Shown one piece after another: positions 35,221 through 43,105 of a DNA stretch of 52,593 nucleotides (its first letter is position 1; the number at the start of each line of letters is the position of its first letter). The notes below the pieces were generated by a model. That model worked only from the letters and a program-made list of their open reading frames with translations, did not search any database and was not told where the DNA came from. Source of the DNA: Flavobacterium sp. GTDB lineage: Bacteria; Bacteroidota; Bacteroidia; Flavobacteriales; Flavobacteriaceae. Where the stretch lies: positions 1 to 52,593 of the forward strand of contig NZ_JAQWTM010000084.1 of the NCBI RefSeq assembly GCF_029242675.1, in the 5' to 3' direction. Made by a program: the position numbers and the translations under genes.

Positions 35221-36735
35221 TTATTTCTCGTTGTCTTCTGCACCGTGTGTCAACCTTTGAAGTGGCTTCAAAAGTAATAAAAACACGCCACCAATCAACA
35301 ACGTAAAAATTAATATCCCTAAGAAAACAGTGTATTCTCCTAAACTACTAGCCGATTCTCCAATAATACCTGCTACTTTATTCCCCAATCCTGTTGCTGC
35401 AAAATAAACTCCCATCATTAATGAAGCATATTTTACGGGAGCTAACTTAGTTATAAAAGACAATGCTACTGGCGAAATACAAAGCTCTCCAATCGTGTGA
35501 AATAAATAGGCTAGCACTAACCAAATCATACTTGAAGTCCCCGATTTTTCGAATTGCATAGCCGCAAAAACCATGAATAAAAACCCAAAGCCCATAATGA
35601 TGATACCAATTGCCATTTTGAAAATAGACGATGCTTCTTTACTTTTTAATTTACGAGTTGCCCAATATCCAGCTACTACGGTAGCAAAAAGTATGATAAA
35701 ACCAGCATTTAAACTTTGGAACATTACTGTTGGAATTTCGAAACATAGAAGTATTCTATCCGTTTTAGTATCGGTATATAAATTCATTAATCCTCCCGCT
35801 TGCTCATAAGCACCCCAAAAAATAATTACCATGATAAATGACAATAACAATACTAAGAAACGGTCTTTATCTTGCTGCGTCGAAAGCTCCTTATAAATCA
35901 TCATCATTAACCCAATGATTACTGTTAGAAACAAAAATAACAATCCGTAACCCCATCCTAAACTGTACCATCCAAACAATGATAAAACTAAGAACAGTCC
36001 GGTAATCATTAATTGATTCGTTGATTTCATTAAATCACCAAAAAGCTGTCCGTATGAACTTTGTTCTTTGTCATTTACATCTTGCTTCACAAAATTTCCA
36101 ACATGCACTAAGTATTTTTGTCCCCATAAGTACACAATCAAACCTAAAACCATTGCAATACCTGCTAGTCCAAAACCAGCATGCCATCCCCATTGTGCTA
36201 CTACAAAACCAATTACCATTGTAGCCAAAAGAGACCCAGTGTTTATACCAATGTAAAAAATACTAAATCCTTTATCCCTACGAATATCCCCTTGACCATA
36301 CAAACCACCTACCATGGTAGAAATATTAGGTTTTAGCAGTCCCACTCCTAGCACTACTAGTCCTAATCCGGTGTAAAATGCCCAAGTTTGGGTCAACACT
36401 AGTACGCCATGTCCAACACAGAGAACAATAGCACCCACTAAAACCGCCTTTTTTTGCCCTATTATTTTATCCGCAATCATACCTCCTGGTATCGACATCA
36501 AATAAACCAACATGGTATACCAGCCATAAAGCGCTAAGGCTTCTTGACTTGTCCAACCTAATCCTGCACCTCTTGGATCATCTCCTAGTGTTGAGCTTGT
36601 AATATATAAGACTAACAGTGCTCGCATTCCATAATAGGAAAATCGTTCCCACATCTCTGTTAAGAATAAAATATACAATCCTGTTGGATGCCCAAAAAGA
36701 GTGGAATTATTAGGAGCTACAGCGGTTTTCGACAT
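35221..36735 (-). CDS. Proton-dependent peptide transporter, POT/PTR family (copy 1)
   Basis: 504 residues with the same architecture: EMWERFSYYGMRALLVLY (about 27-44), FYIGINTGSLLATMV, FWGAYEQAGGLMN and HTIGELCISPVALSFITKL. The two copies differ most in the hydrophilic stretch between segments 6 and 7 and in the C-terminal tail, so they may have different peptide preferences. It begins after the terminator of the peptidase gene and thus seems separately transcribed from it, though the three genes form a functional group. Confidence 0.94.
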   Translation of the reverse strand: MSKTAVAPNNSTLFGHPTGLYILFLTEMWERFSYYGMRALLVLYITSSTLGDDPRGAGLGWTSQEALALYGWYTMLVYLMSIPGGMIADKIIGQKKAVLVGAIVLCVGHGVLVLTQTWAFYTGLGLVVLGVGLLKPNISTMVGGLYGQGDIRRDKGFSIFYIGINTGSLLATMVIGFVVAQWGWHAGFGLAGIAMVLGLIVYLWGQKYLVHVGNFVKQDVNDKEQSSYGQLFGDLMKSTNQLMITGLFLVLSLFGWYSLGWGYGLLFLFLTVIIGLMMMIYKELSTQQDKDRFLVLLLSFIMVIIFWGAYEQAGGLMNLYTDTKTDRILLCFEIPTVMFQSLNAGFIILFATVVAGYWATRKLKSKEASSIFKMAIGIIIMGFGFLFMVFAAMQFEKSGTSSMIWLVLAYLFHTIGELCISPVALSFITKLAPVKYASLMMGVYFAATGLGNKVAGIIGESASSLGEYTVFLGILIFTLLIGGVFLLLLKPLQRLTHGAEDNEK

Positions 36736-36785
36736 AATATTAAATTTGGTTAGTTTGAATTTAGTTTTGTTTAAAAAATAAGAAA

Positions 36786-36810
36786 AGCCATAGCGTAAAA
36801 CACTATGGCT
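36786..36810 (-). terminator. Terminator after the DPP-IV-like peptidase
   Basis: 8-bp stem AGCCATAG / CTATGGCT with a 9-base loop, followed on the minus strand by a T-rich stretch. Lies between the peptidase stop and the POT start. Confidence 0.7.
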
Positions 36811-36827
36811 ATAAGGGTGTGTTTTTA

Positions 36828-38996
36828 TTAAAGATTGTCTTTAATAAAGTTTGTCATTTTAGTGTACAGCTGAATCCTGGTCATTCCGCCATAAATTCCA
36901 TGATTTTTATCTGGATAAATTTGTGAGTCAAATTGTTTGTTAGCCTGAATTAAGGCTTCCATCATTTGCATTGAATTTTGAACATGCACGTTGTCATCTC
37001 CACTTCCGTGAATTAAAAGGTATTTCCCTTTCAGCTTATCGACATGATTAATTGGAGAGTTTTGGTCGTATCCACTTGCATTTTCTTGTGGCGTTTGCAT
37101 GTAACGCTCGGTGTAAATGCTATCGTAAAATCTCCAATTCGTCACTGGCGCAACGGCGATAGCCATTTTGAACACATCATTCCCTTTCAAGATGCAATTA
37201 GAAGCCATAAAACCTCCGTAAGACCATCCGAAAATTCCAATTCTGCTTTTATCAACATAAGGATAATTTCCAATAACTTTAGCAGCATCAATTTGATCCT
37301 CTACCTCGTATTTCCCTAATTCTAATTGCGTTACTTTTTTGAAATCAGCTCCTTTGTATCCCGTTCCACGACCGTCAACACAAGCAACGATATACCCTTG
37401 TTGCGTTAACATCATAAACCAATAGTCGTTAGAGCTAGACCATGCATTCATAACTTGTTGTGATCCTGGGCCTGAATATTGAAACATAAATACAGGATAT
37501 TTTTTAGAAGGATCAAAATCTTTAGGCTTAATAATCCAAGCATTCAATTCATTTCCTTTTTCTGTTTTAAGTACAAAAAACTCCTTTGAAGGCAAGTCAA
37601 ATGCTTTTAACTTAGTTGTTAACGCTGCATTATCCTGAATAACTTGCAATTGCTTTCCGTCTTTTGCTGCATTTAAAGTATACAATGTTGGTTGGGTAGC
37701 ACTTGAAAAAGTATTGATAAAATATTGGAAGTTAGGACTAAAAGTAGCTCCGTTCGTTCCTGTTTTCGTAGAAAGTCCTTTTTTGTTTTTCCCGTCTAAG
37801 CCAATACTATAAATAGCTCTATTAATTGAACCATTTTCGGTAGATTGATAAAAAACAGTTTTAGATTTTTCATCAAATCCATAGTATGAAGTAACTTCCC
37901 AATTACCTTTGGTCACTTGATTTTTAAGTTTCCCTGATTTGTCATATAAGTAAATATGATTAAAACCATCTTTCTCACTAGTCCAAATAAAACTGTTGTC
38001 CTTTAAAAAAGTAAGGTTGTCAGTAACATCAACGTAGGCTTTGTCCTTCTCATTTAAAACTACAGTAGCTTTTCCTGAATTTCCATCAATAAAAAGCAAA
38101 TCTAAATTATCTTGATGGCGGTTCAATACCTGAGCCGAAACCACGTTAGCATCCTTCGTCCATTGCATTCTTGCAATATAAAAATCATTGTATTTACCTA
38201 AGTCAACTTTTTTTGTTGCATTTGTGTTGATGTCGACTAAATGCAAAGAGACCACGGCATTTTTTTCTCCTGCTTTTGGATATTTAAAAGTCTCTACCGT
38301 TGGATAAAGATTTTTTTGAAACATCGACATAGAGAACTCTGGAACTTCACTTTCGTCAAAACGAATGTAAGCTAACTTCTTACTATCAGCACTCCAATCA
38401 AAAGCTTTCACAAAAGCGAATTCTTCTTCATATACCCAATCAGTAATACCATTGATAACAGCATTTTTCTTTCCGTCAGTAGTGATTTGCGTTGTTTTTT
38501 TAGTTGCTAAATCATATACAAACAAGTTGTTTTCTCTGGCATACGCAATTTTACTTCCATCAGGAGAAAAAGTAGGCTCTTGAATTTGAAAATCAAACAG
38601 TTTCGTTAACTGCTTCGAACCTATCTCATACAAATAGTAATCGGCCGTAAATGAGTGGCGAAAAATTTGATTGGAATTAGTAGCTAAAAGCATTTTCTTT
38701 TCACTAGCGTCAAAAGTGTATCCGTCTATAGATGGCAGTCCTTTATGGTCTTTTGTATCAATTAACGTAGCTGATTTTTTTAAGGTTGCAAAATCATACA
38801 AATCAATTTGCATACTTCTAGAAGCACGATCATAATTAAGTACCGTATATTGATTGGAGTTTTTCAAGGATTGCAATTCATCCATTCCTTGTGCACGAAA
38901 GGTGCCATTATAAATTTGTTCTACAGTAATTTTTTGCTGTGCAAAAATACTGACACATAAAAATAAAAATAAGACCGAAAAATGTTTTGACTTCAT
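36828..38996 (-). CDS. Dipeptidyl peptidase IV-like peptidase, S9 family
   Basis: 722 residues with a signal peptide (1-19, ending IFAQQ). An N-terminal eight-bladed propeller of the DPP-IV type (about 40-480, with DWVYEEEFAFVKAF holding the Glu-Glu pair that binds the peptide N-terminus) precedes the alpha/beta hydrolase domain. The triad is Ser592 (GWSYGG), Asp667 (SGDDNVH) and His699 (DKNHGIYGG). Such enzymes release X-Pro or X-Ala dipeptides outside the inner membrane, which the adjacent POT transporters could import. Confidence 0.95.
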   Translation of the reverse strand: MKSKHFSVLFLFLCVSIFAQQKITVEQIYNGTFRAQGMDELQSLKNSNQYTVLNYDRASRSMQIDLYDFATLKKSATLIDTKDHKGLPSIDGYTFDASEKKMLLATNSNQIFRHSFTADYYLYEIGSKQLTKLFDFQIQEPTFSPDGSKIAYARENNLFVYDLATKKTTQITTDGKKNAVINGITDWVYEEEFAFVKAFDWSADSKKLAYIRFDESEVPEFSMSMFQKNLYPTVETFKYPKAGEKNAVVSLHLVDINTNATKKVDLGKYNDFYIARMQWTKDANVVSAQVLNRHQDNLDLLFIDGNSGKATVVLNEKDKAYVDVTDNLTFLKDNSFIWTSEKDGFNHIYLYDKSGKLKNQVTKGNWEVTSYYGFDEKSKTVFYQSTENGSINRAIYSIGLDGKNKKGLSTKTGTNGATFSPNFQYFINTFSSATQPTLYTLNAAKDGKQLQVIQDNAALTTKLKAFDLPSKEFFVLKTEKGNELNAWIIKPKDFDPSKKYPVFMFQYSGPGSQQVMNAWSSSNDYWFMMLTQQGYIVACVDGRGTGYKGADFKKVTQLELGKYEVEDQIDAAKVIGNYPYVDKSRIGIFGWSYGGFMASNCILKGNDVFKMAIAVAPVTNWRFYDSIYTERYMQTPQENASGYDQNSPINHVDKLKGKYLLIHGSGDDNVHVQNSMQMMEALIQANKQFDSQIYPDKNHGIYGGMTRIQLYTKMTNFIKDNL

Positions 38997-39116
38997 ATTA
39001 TTGTTTGATATGTAAAAAGTAGCCCAATTTTAGTGAAAATTTTACAATTATCTAACATTTGTTATGTTAAAAATTAAAATCAGCAACTTTAAAATCACTT
39101 TAATCTACTTGGTTTA

Positions 39117-39149
39117 TTGCAAAAGAAAACACCTAAAAATGTATCTTTG
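39117..39149 (+). promoter_or_regulatory. Promoter of the HMG-CoA reductase gene
   Basis: TTG at 39117-39119, 22-base spacer, TATCTTTG at 39142-39149, 28 bases before ATG 39178. Confidence 0.65.
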
Positions 39150-39177
39150 CAACTAATTATACTATAATCTATTGACA

Positions 39178-40494
39178 ATGAATAACGCCGTTGCAGGATT
39201 TTCAAAATTATCTAAAGAAGAAAAAATAAATTGGATAGCTAAGGAATACTTTTCCACACCCGATGAAGCGATACAGTTATTAAAAAACTATTGGAATTCA
39301 GACGAGAAAATCCAAAAACTACACGATGAATTTATCGAAAATACGATTACCAACTTCTATATTCCGCTTGGAGTGGCTCCAAATTTCCTCATAAACGGAA
39401 AATACAGCACCATTCCTATGGCAATTGAAGAAAGTTCTGTGGTTGCTGCCGCTTCAAAGTCAGCTAAATTTTGGTCTACCCGAGGTGGTTTCAAAGCAAC
39501 GGTTCTCAACACCGAAAAAATAGGTCAGGTTCACTTTATGTACCATGGCGACCCTTCGAAATTGGCCTTGTTTTTTGTGGAAACGAAACAAAAATTCTTC
39601 ACCGATACCGAGAACATTACTAAAAACATGCAAAAAAGAGGTGGTGGAATCTTAGATATAACGCTAGAGGACAAGACTAATTTACTTCCTAATTATTATC
39701 AATTGCATGCTACTTTTGAAACTAAAGACAGCATGGGAGCTAATTTCATCAACTCTTGCCTAGAACAATTTGCCAAGACTTTAAAGGATGAAGCTCTAAA
39801 CTATGGACTCTTTTCAGAAACCGAGAAAGAGATTCAGGTTATCATGAGCATCCTCTCTAATTACGTACCCAATTGCATCGTTCGTGCCGAAGTTACTTGC
39901 CCAATTGAAGATCTTAAAGAAAAACACATTGACAATCCTCTTGACTTTGCCCAGCGCTTTGTACAAGCGGTTCAAATTGCCGAAGTAGAACCTTTTAGAG
40001 CCGTGACACACAATAAAGGCATTATGAATGGTATCGATGCGGTGGTTTTAGCTACCGGAAATGACTTTCGTGCAGTCGAGGCAGGAATACACGCTTATGC
40101 CGCTCGATCAGGCCAATACAGCAGTTTATCCCATGCCAAAATAGAAAACGGAAACTTCCACTTTTGGATGGAAATACCCTTAGCTTTAGGAACCGTAGGC
40201 GGACTAACTTCTCTGCATCCTTTGGTTAAATTGTCACTAGAAATGCTTGAAAAACCGTCAGCACAGGAACTCATGCAGTTTGTTGCCATTGCTGGTTTAG
40301 CTCAAAATTTTGCCGCTTTACGTTCCTTGACGACAACTGGAATTCAAGACGGCCACATGAAAATGCACTTAAACAATATTTTAAACCAGTTCAACGCTAC
40401 CGATGTGGAGCGCACAGCCATAAGGAATCACTTTAAAGACCAAGCCGTGTCGCACAGTGCGGTGGTGGACTTAATCGAAAACTTAAGAAAATAA
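39178..40494 (+). CDS. Hydroxymethylglutaryl-CoA reductase, class II (degradative type)
   Basis: 438 residues from ATG 39178; an in-frame TTG lies two codons earlier but ATG is preferred. Class II signatures: MAIEESSVVAAASKSAKFW (about 79-97, with the catalytic Glu), THNKGIMNGIDAVVLATGND (catalytic Lys and Asp, about 277-296) and GTVGGLTSLHP (about 340-350). Class II enzymes interconvert HMG-CoA and mevalonate and usually prefer NAD(H). In Flavobacteriaceae isoprenoids are made by the mevalonate route, so a biosynthetic role is likely here despite the name. A GHMP kinase gene follows. Confidence 0.93.
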   Translation: MNNAVAGFSKLSKEEKINWIAKEYFSTPDEAIQLLKNYWNSDEKIQKLHDEFIENTITNFYIPLGVAPNFLINGKYSTIPMAIEESSVVAAASKSAKFWSTRGGFKATVLNTEKIGQVHFMYHGDPSKLALFFVETKQKFFTDTENITKNMQKRGGGILDITLEDKTNLLPNYYQLHATFETKDSMGANFINSCLEQFAKTLKDEALNYGLFSETEKEIQVIMSILSNYVPNCIVRAEVTCPIEDLKEKHIDNPLDFAQRFVQAVQIAEVEPFRAVTHNKGIMNGIDAVVLATGNDFRAVEAGIHAYAARSGQYSSLSHAKIENGNFHFWMEIPLALGTVGGLTSLHPLVKLSLEMLEKPSAQELMQFVAIAGLAQNFAALRSLTTTGIQDGHMKMHLNNILNQFNATDVERTAIRNHFKDQAVSHSAVVDLIENLRK

Positions 40495-40526
40495 AGCAAT
40501 AACTATCCTGTTTTTCAGGAGCTAAT

Positions 40527-40608
40527 CCCGCTATCCGCTCCAATCTTTTAAGACCCTGTTGTTTTACAACAACAAGGTCTTAAAAGGATTTCCACTACTA
40601 TCGGGGCT
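40527..40608. repeat. Palindromic interspersed repeat, copy 2
   Basis: A 10-bp stem TTTTAAGACC (40546-40555) / GGTCTTAAAA (40576-40585) plus an inner TGTTGT / ACAACA stem, flanked by CCCGCTATCCGCTCCAATC (left) and GGATTTCCACTACTATC plus GGGGCTA (right). The arms match copy 1 at 3604-3672, whose central hairpin is unrelated. It fills most of the 147-base gap between two mevalonate-pathway genes. Confidence 0.8.
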
Positions 40609-40641
40609 AAAAAAACTGCTTCAAAACCAAATTAAGCGATA

Positions 40642-41562
40642 ATGAAACAAACCTTCTACAGTAACGGAAAACTATTAATCACCGGAGAATATCTTGTACT
40701 TGATGGCGCAAAAGCATTCGCGTTACCAACTAAATTTGGGCAAAGTTTACAAATAGAACCGGGCTCGAATAACGAAATCCAATGGATTAGTTATGACAGT
40801 GATGCAAAAATATGGTTTGAAGCAACAATTCCGTTTTCAGACATCAAAAAACCAACAGTAGCAACCATCGAAACGGTTCAATCTACTCTAATTACCATTT
40901 TACACCAAGCGTATACGCTCAATCCGGCTTTCCTAAACAACAGCAAAGGTTTTAAAGTAGCCACCAAGCTTAGCTTTCCACGAAAATGGGGATTAGGCAC
41001 CTCGTCTACCCTAATCAATAATATTGCGCAGTGGACACAAGTTAATGCCTTTACGCTACTCAACACTAGCTTTGGCGGAAGCGGTTATGATATTGCTTGT
41101 GCACAAAACAACACGCCTATTCTTTACCAGCTAGAAAACAACCAACCCACCGTTACGGTGATTCCGTTTGCTCCTGATTTTACTAAAAACATTTACTTTG
41201 TATACCTCAATAAAAAACAAAGTAGTAAAACGGCAATCAATACGTACCAGACCAACAAAACAACTGAACTACTAAAAAAAGTGGCCGCTATAGATCAAAT
41301 AACCGCCGAATTTTTACACGCCACAACGCTGGAACAATTCGCCACAGCGATCGAAAAGCATGAGGCTACCATGAGCTACACACTAGAAACGGATACCGTT
41401 AAAGAAAGCTTATTTTCGGATTTTGATGGTGCAATAAAAAGCCTTGGCGCTTGGGGTGGCGACTTTGTAATGGCTGTATCTCAAGAAAATCCAACAGCGT
41501 ATTTTAAAAGCAAGGGTTATGAAATTATACTGCCGTATGATGAAATGATTTTAAGGAACTAA
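40642..41562 (+). CDS. GYDIA-type GHMP kinase
   Basis: 306 residues. GHMP fold: N-terminal FYSNGKLLITGEYLVLDGA (4-22, motif 1), GLGTSSTLINNIAQW (about 118-132, the ATP-binding GLGSS loop) and, after it, FGGSGYDIACAQ, the GYDIA feature that names this Bacteroidota group. A C-terminal segment LGAWGGDFVMAV (motif 3) completes it. The neighbours and fold suggest phosphorylation of mevalonate or phosphomevalonate, but the substrate is not decided by the sequence. It probably shares a transcript with the HMG-CoA reductase gene. Confidence 0.85.
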   Translation: MKQTFYSNGKLLITGEYLVLDGAKAFALPTKFGQSLQIEPGSNNEIQWISYDSDAKIWFEATIPFSDIKKPTVATIETVQSTLITILHQAYTLNPAFLNNSKGFKVATKLSFPRKWGLGTSSTLINNIAQWTQVNAFTLLNTSFGGSGYDIACAQNNTPILYQLENNQPTVTVIPFAPDFTKNIYFVYLNKKQSSKTAINTYQTNKTTELLKKVAAIDQITAEFLHATTLEQFATAIEKHEATMSYTLETDTVKESLFSDFDGAIKSLGAWGGDFVMAVSQENPTAYFKSKGYEIILPYDEMILRN

Positions 41563-41571
41563 AAGCATAAA

Positions 41572-41612
41572 AAACTCCCAAATATTCCTATTTGAATAGT
41601 TGGGAGTTTAAA
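41572..41612. terminator. Terminator between the GHMP kinase and the convergent broken gene
   Basis: Stem ACTCCCAAATATTC / GAATAGTTGGGAGT with one mismatch and a short loop, flanked by an A run on the left. It can serve both strands. Confidence 0.75.
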
Positions 41613-41631
41613 ATAAAGAATTGCAGCTTTT

Positions 41632-42182
41632 TTAAAATGAATATCCTATTCTTACATGCAAGTCAGCTGCTGTTTCCCACTCTTTTAAAACAGTATAGTA
41701 TCGTTTACCAATGCCTAAACCCAATTCATAATTAAAGGAACTATTTGCAATTGCTCTTCTAATACCCCATTTAGGAATTACTGAAATTTGCTCAGCCACA
41801 CTGAGATCATTACTATTACCTATTACAAACCAATCGGGATGGTACTCTATTCCTATGGCTAAAAAATTAGCACTGTTGTTTTTACTCTCTTTACCATTAA
41901 CTTCTCTTTGAATGATATTGTAGTACCATCTAGGTTCGACTGCTAAAACTGGTGCTAAACCAAAGAGCGTTTTCCCTACCAAATCACCTCCACGAATACC
42001 TCCATCAAATCCTACTTCTGATCTTACAACAACCTCTTTTGAGATCATAGCCTCTTGATTAAACCAAATCCCAAGAAAACCAGTCTGAATAGTATAAACT
42101 GATTTTTCGACACCTGCACTTTGCGCAGTTCCTATTTGACAAATAGCTAGTATTATTAGCGTAAAAAAAAATTCATTTTCAT
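41632..42182 (-). pseudogene. Outer-membrane-like protein broken by a frameshift in its signal peptide
   Basis: A start at ATG 42182 or 42176 reads MKMNFFLR then stops, because the poly-T run (complement of A9 at 42163-42171) is one base short. With ten T the frame would be open as MKMNFFFTLIILAICQIGTA then Q, a normal signal peptide, and would continue without a stop to 41632, about 183 residues. The mature part, from about 42045 on, looks like a small beta-barrel (VVVRSEVGFDGGIRGGD, NYELGLGIGKRYYT) ending in GYSF. I do not recognise the family. Either a slippage mutation, a phase-variable switch, or a sequencing error. It begins 8 bases after the neighbouring broken gene, so the two formed an operon. 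Confidence 0.7.
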
Positions 42183-42190
42183 TTCTTATA

Positions 42191-42793
42191 TTATTTGATT
42201 GTAATTGATTTTTTCATGAGTTCATTTATCATCCTTTTATAGGCTCCAAGAATTAACGCATCATTTGATTTCGCAAAATGAATATCATCATTATCATTTC
42301 CTCTAGCCACAAAAGCAATAACTCTTTGCGAATAAATGATGTCACTAGTGTTAAGATCATAAACTTCTAACATCACCTCACTTTCATTGACTCCTCCAAA
42401 ATTAAAGCGATGATTAGATAAATCAATACTACCCAATTGTTTCTTAGTGTCCTGTGCTTTAATATTTATAAAATAATCAAAACCAGTTCCCCTTTTTTAC
42501 TCATTAATCACCAATGGGGTGGGATTCATGTTGGTTTTTTTAGGAAGCAGCAAGCCAATCCCGTCTGCCACGTAGACAAACCTTTCGTTTAAAACTTTTG
42601 AAAAGTGCGAAATTGCCATTGTAGTAATCTTATTTTGAGTACCTGCTGTTGCATCAACAAAATTGAGTAACCATTTTCCTTTTGTGAAATCTAATCCCGT
42701 ATTTAGTCCCGTATTGTCTACCATATAACGTGGAACACTACACGAACTAAATACAAGGGGAATTAACAAAAAGAGCATTTTTAAATATTTCAT
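42191..42793 (-). pseudogene. Lipoprotein gene interrupted by an in-frame stop
   Basis: ATG 42793 opens a lipoprotein signal (MKYLKMLFLLIPLVFSSCS; Cys18 would be lipidated). The frame meets TAA at 42499-42497 after codon 98, then continues in the same frame without another stop to 42191 (KRGTGFDYFINIKAQDTKKQ and onward), giving a 200-residue protein in total. A single C-to-T change of CAA to TAA would explain it. The second half (MLEVYDLNTSDIIYSQ, AYKRMINELMKK) recalls periplasmic lipoproteins of the CsgG/GNA1162 kind, but that is only a suggestion. Adjacent to another broken gene. Confidence 0.75.
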
Positions 42794-43047
42794 ACTTGTA
42801 CGGTTCTGAAAGACATTGAATTTGTTTTAACACTGATAATTATCTTGCTTATAAAAAACAATCATTTTTATACTAAATACTTTATAAAACGAGTATTGAT
42901 TACATACAGTTGTACTGAAACACAATAAACAAAAGATTTTCTAGTCTAAACTCCTCTAAATCCATCAGTTCTTAACAGTGCTAAAATTACATAAAAATAA
43001 TTTTACAAAGAATATTTCTTACAAGAATTAATATCATTTAAAAGCAT
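42794..43047. other. Gap without a gene (up to the ppiD terminator)
   Basis: AT-rich, with many stops in all frames. No complete promoter match, RNA gene or repeat seen. It holds whatever leader drives the broken lipoprotein gene. Confidence 0.5.
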
Positions 43048-43049
43048 AA

Positions 43050-43080
43050 AAAAACTCGATACTAAGTATCGAGTTTTTTT
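43050..43080 (-). terminator. Terminator after ppiD
   Basis: Stem ACTCGATAC / GTATCGAGT with a 3-base loop and flanking A and T runs; on the minus strand it follows the ppiD stop by about 26 bases and ends in a T run. Confidence 0.85.
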
Positions 43081-43105
43081 GTGAATAATAATTAACTAGG
43101 TATTC

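Noticed and set aside
33649-36735. The two POT genes as a recent tandem duplication
   Set aside because: They share motifs but the sequences are clearly diverged along most of their length, so the duplication is not recent; no long identical stretch is visible.
42191-42436. A separate 81-residue gene with a TTG start
   Set aside because: It is in the same frame as the preceding lipoprotein frame and separated from it by one stop only, so it is better explained as the second half of one broken gene.
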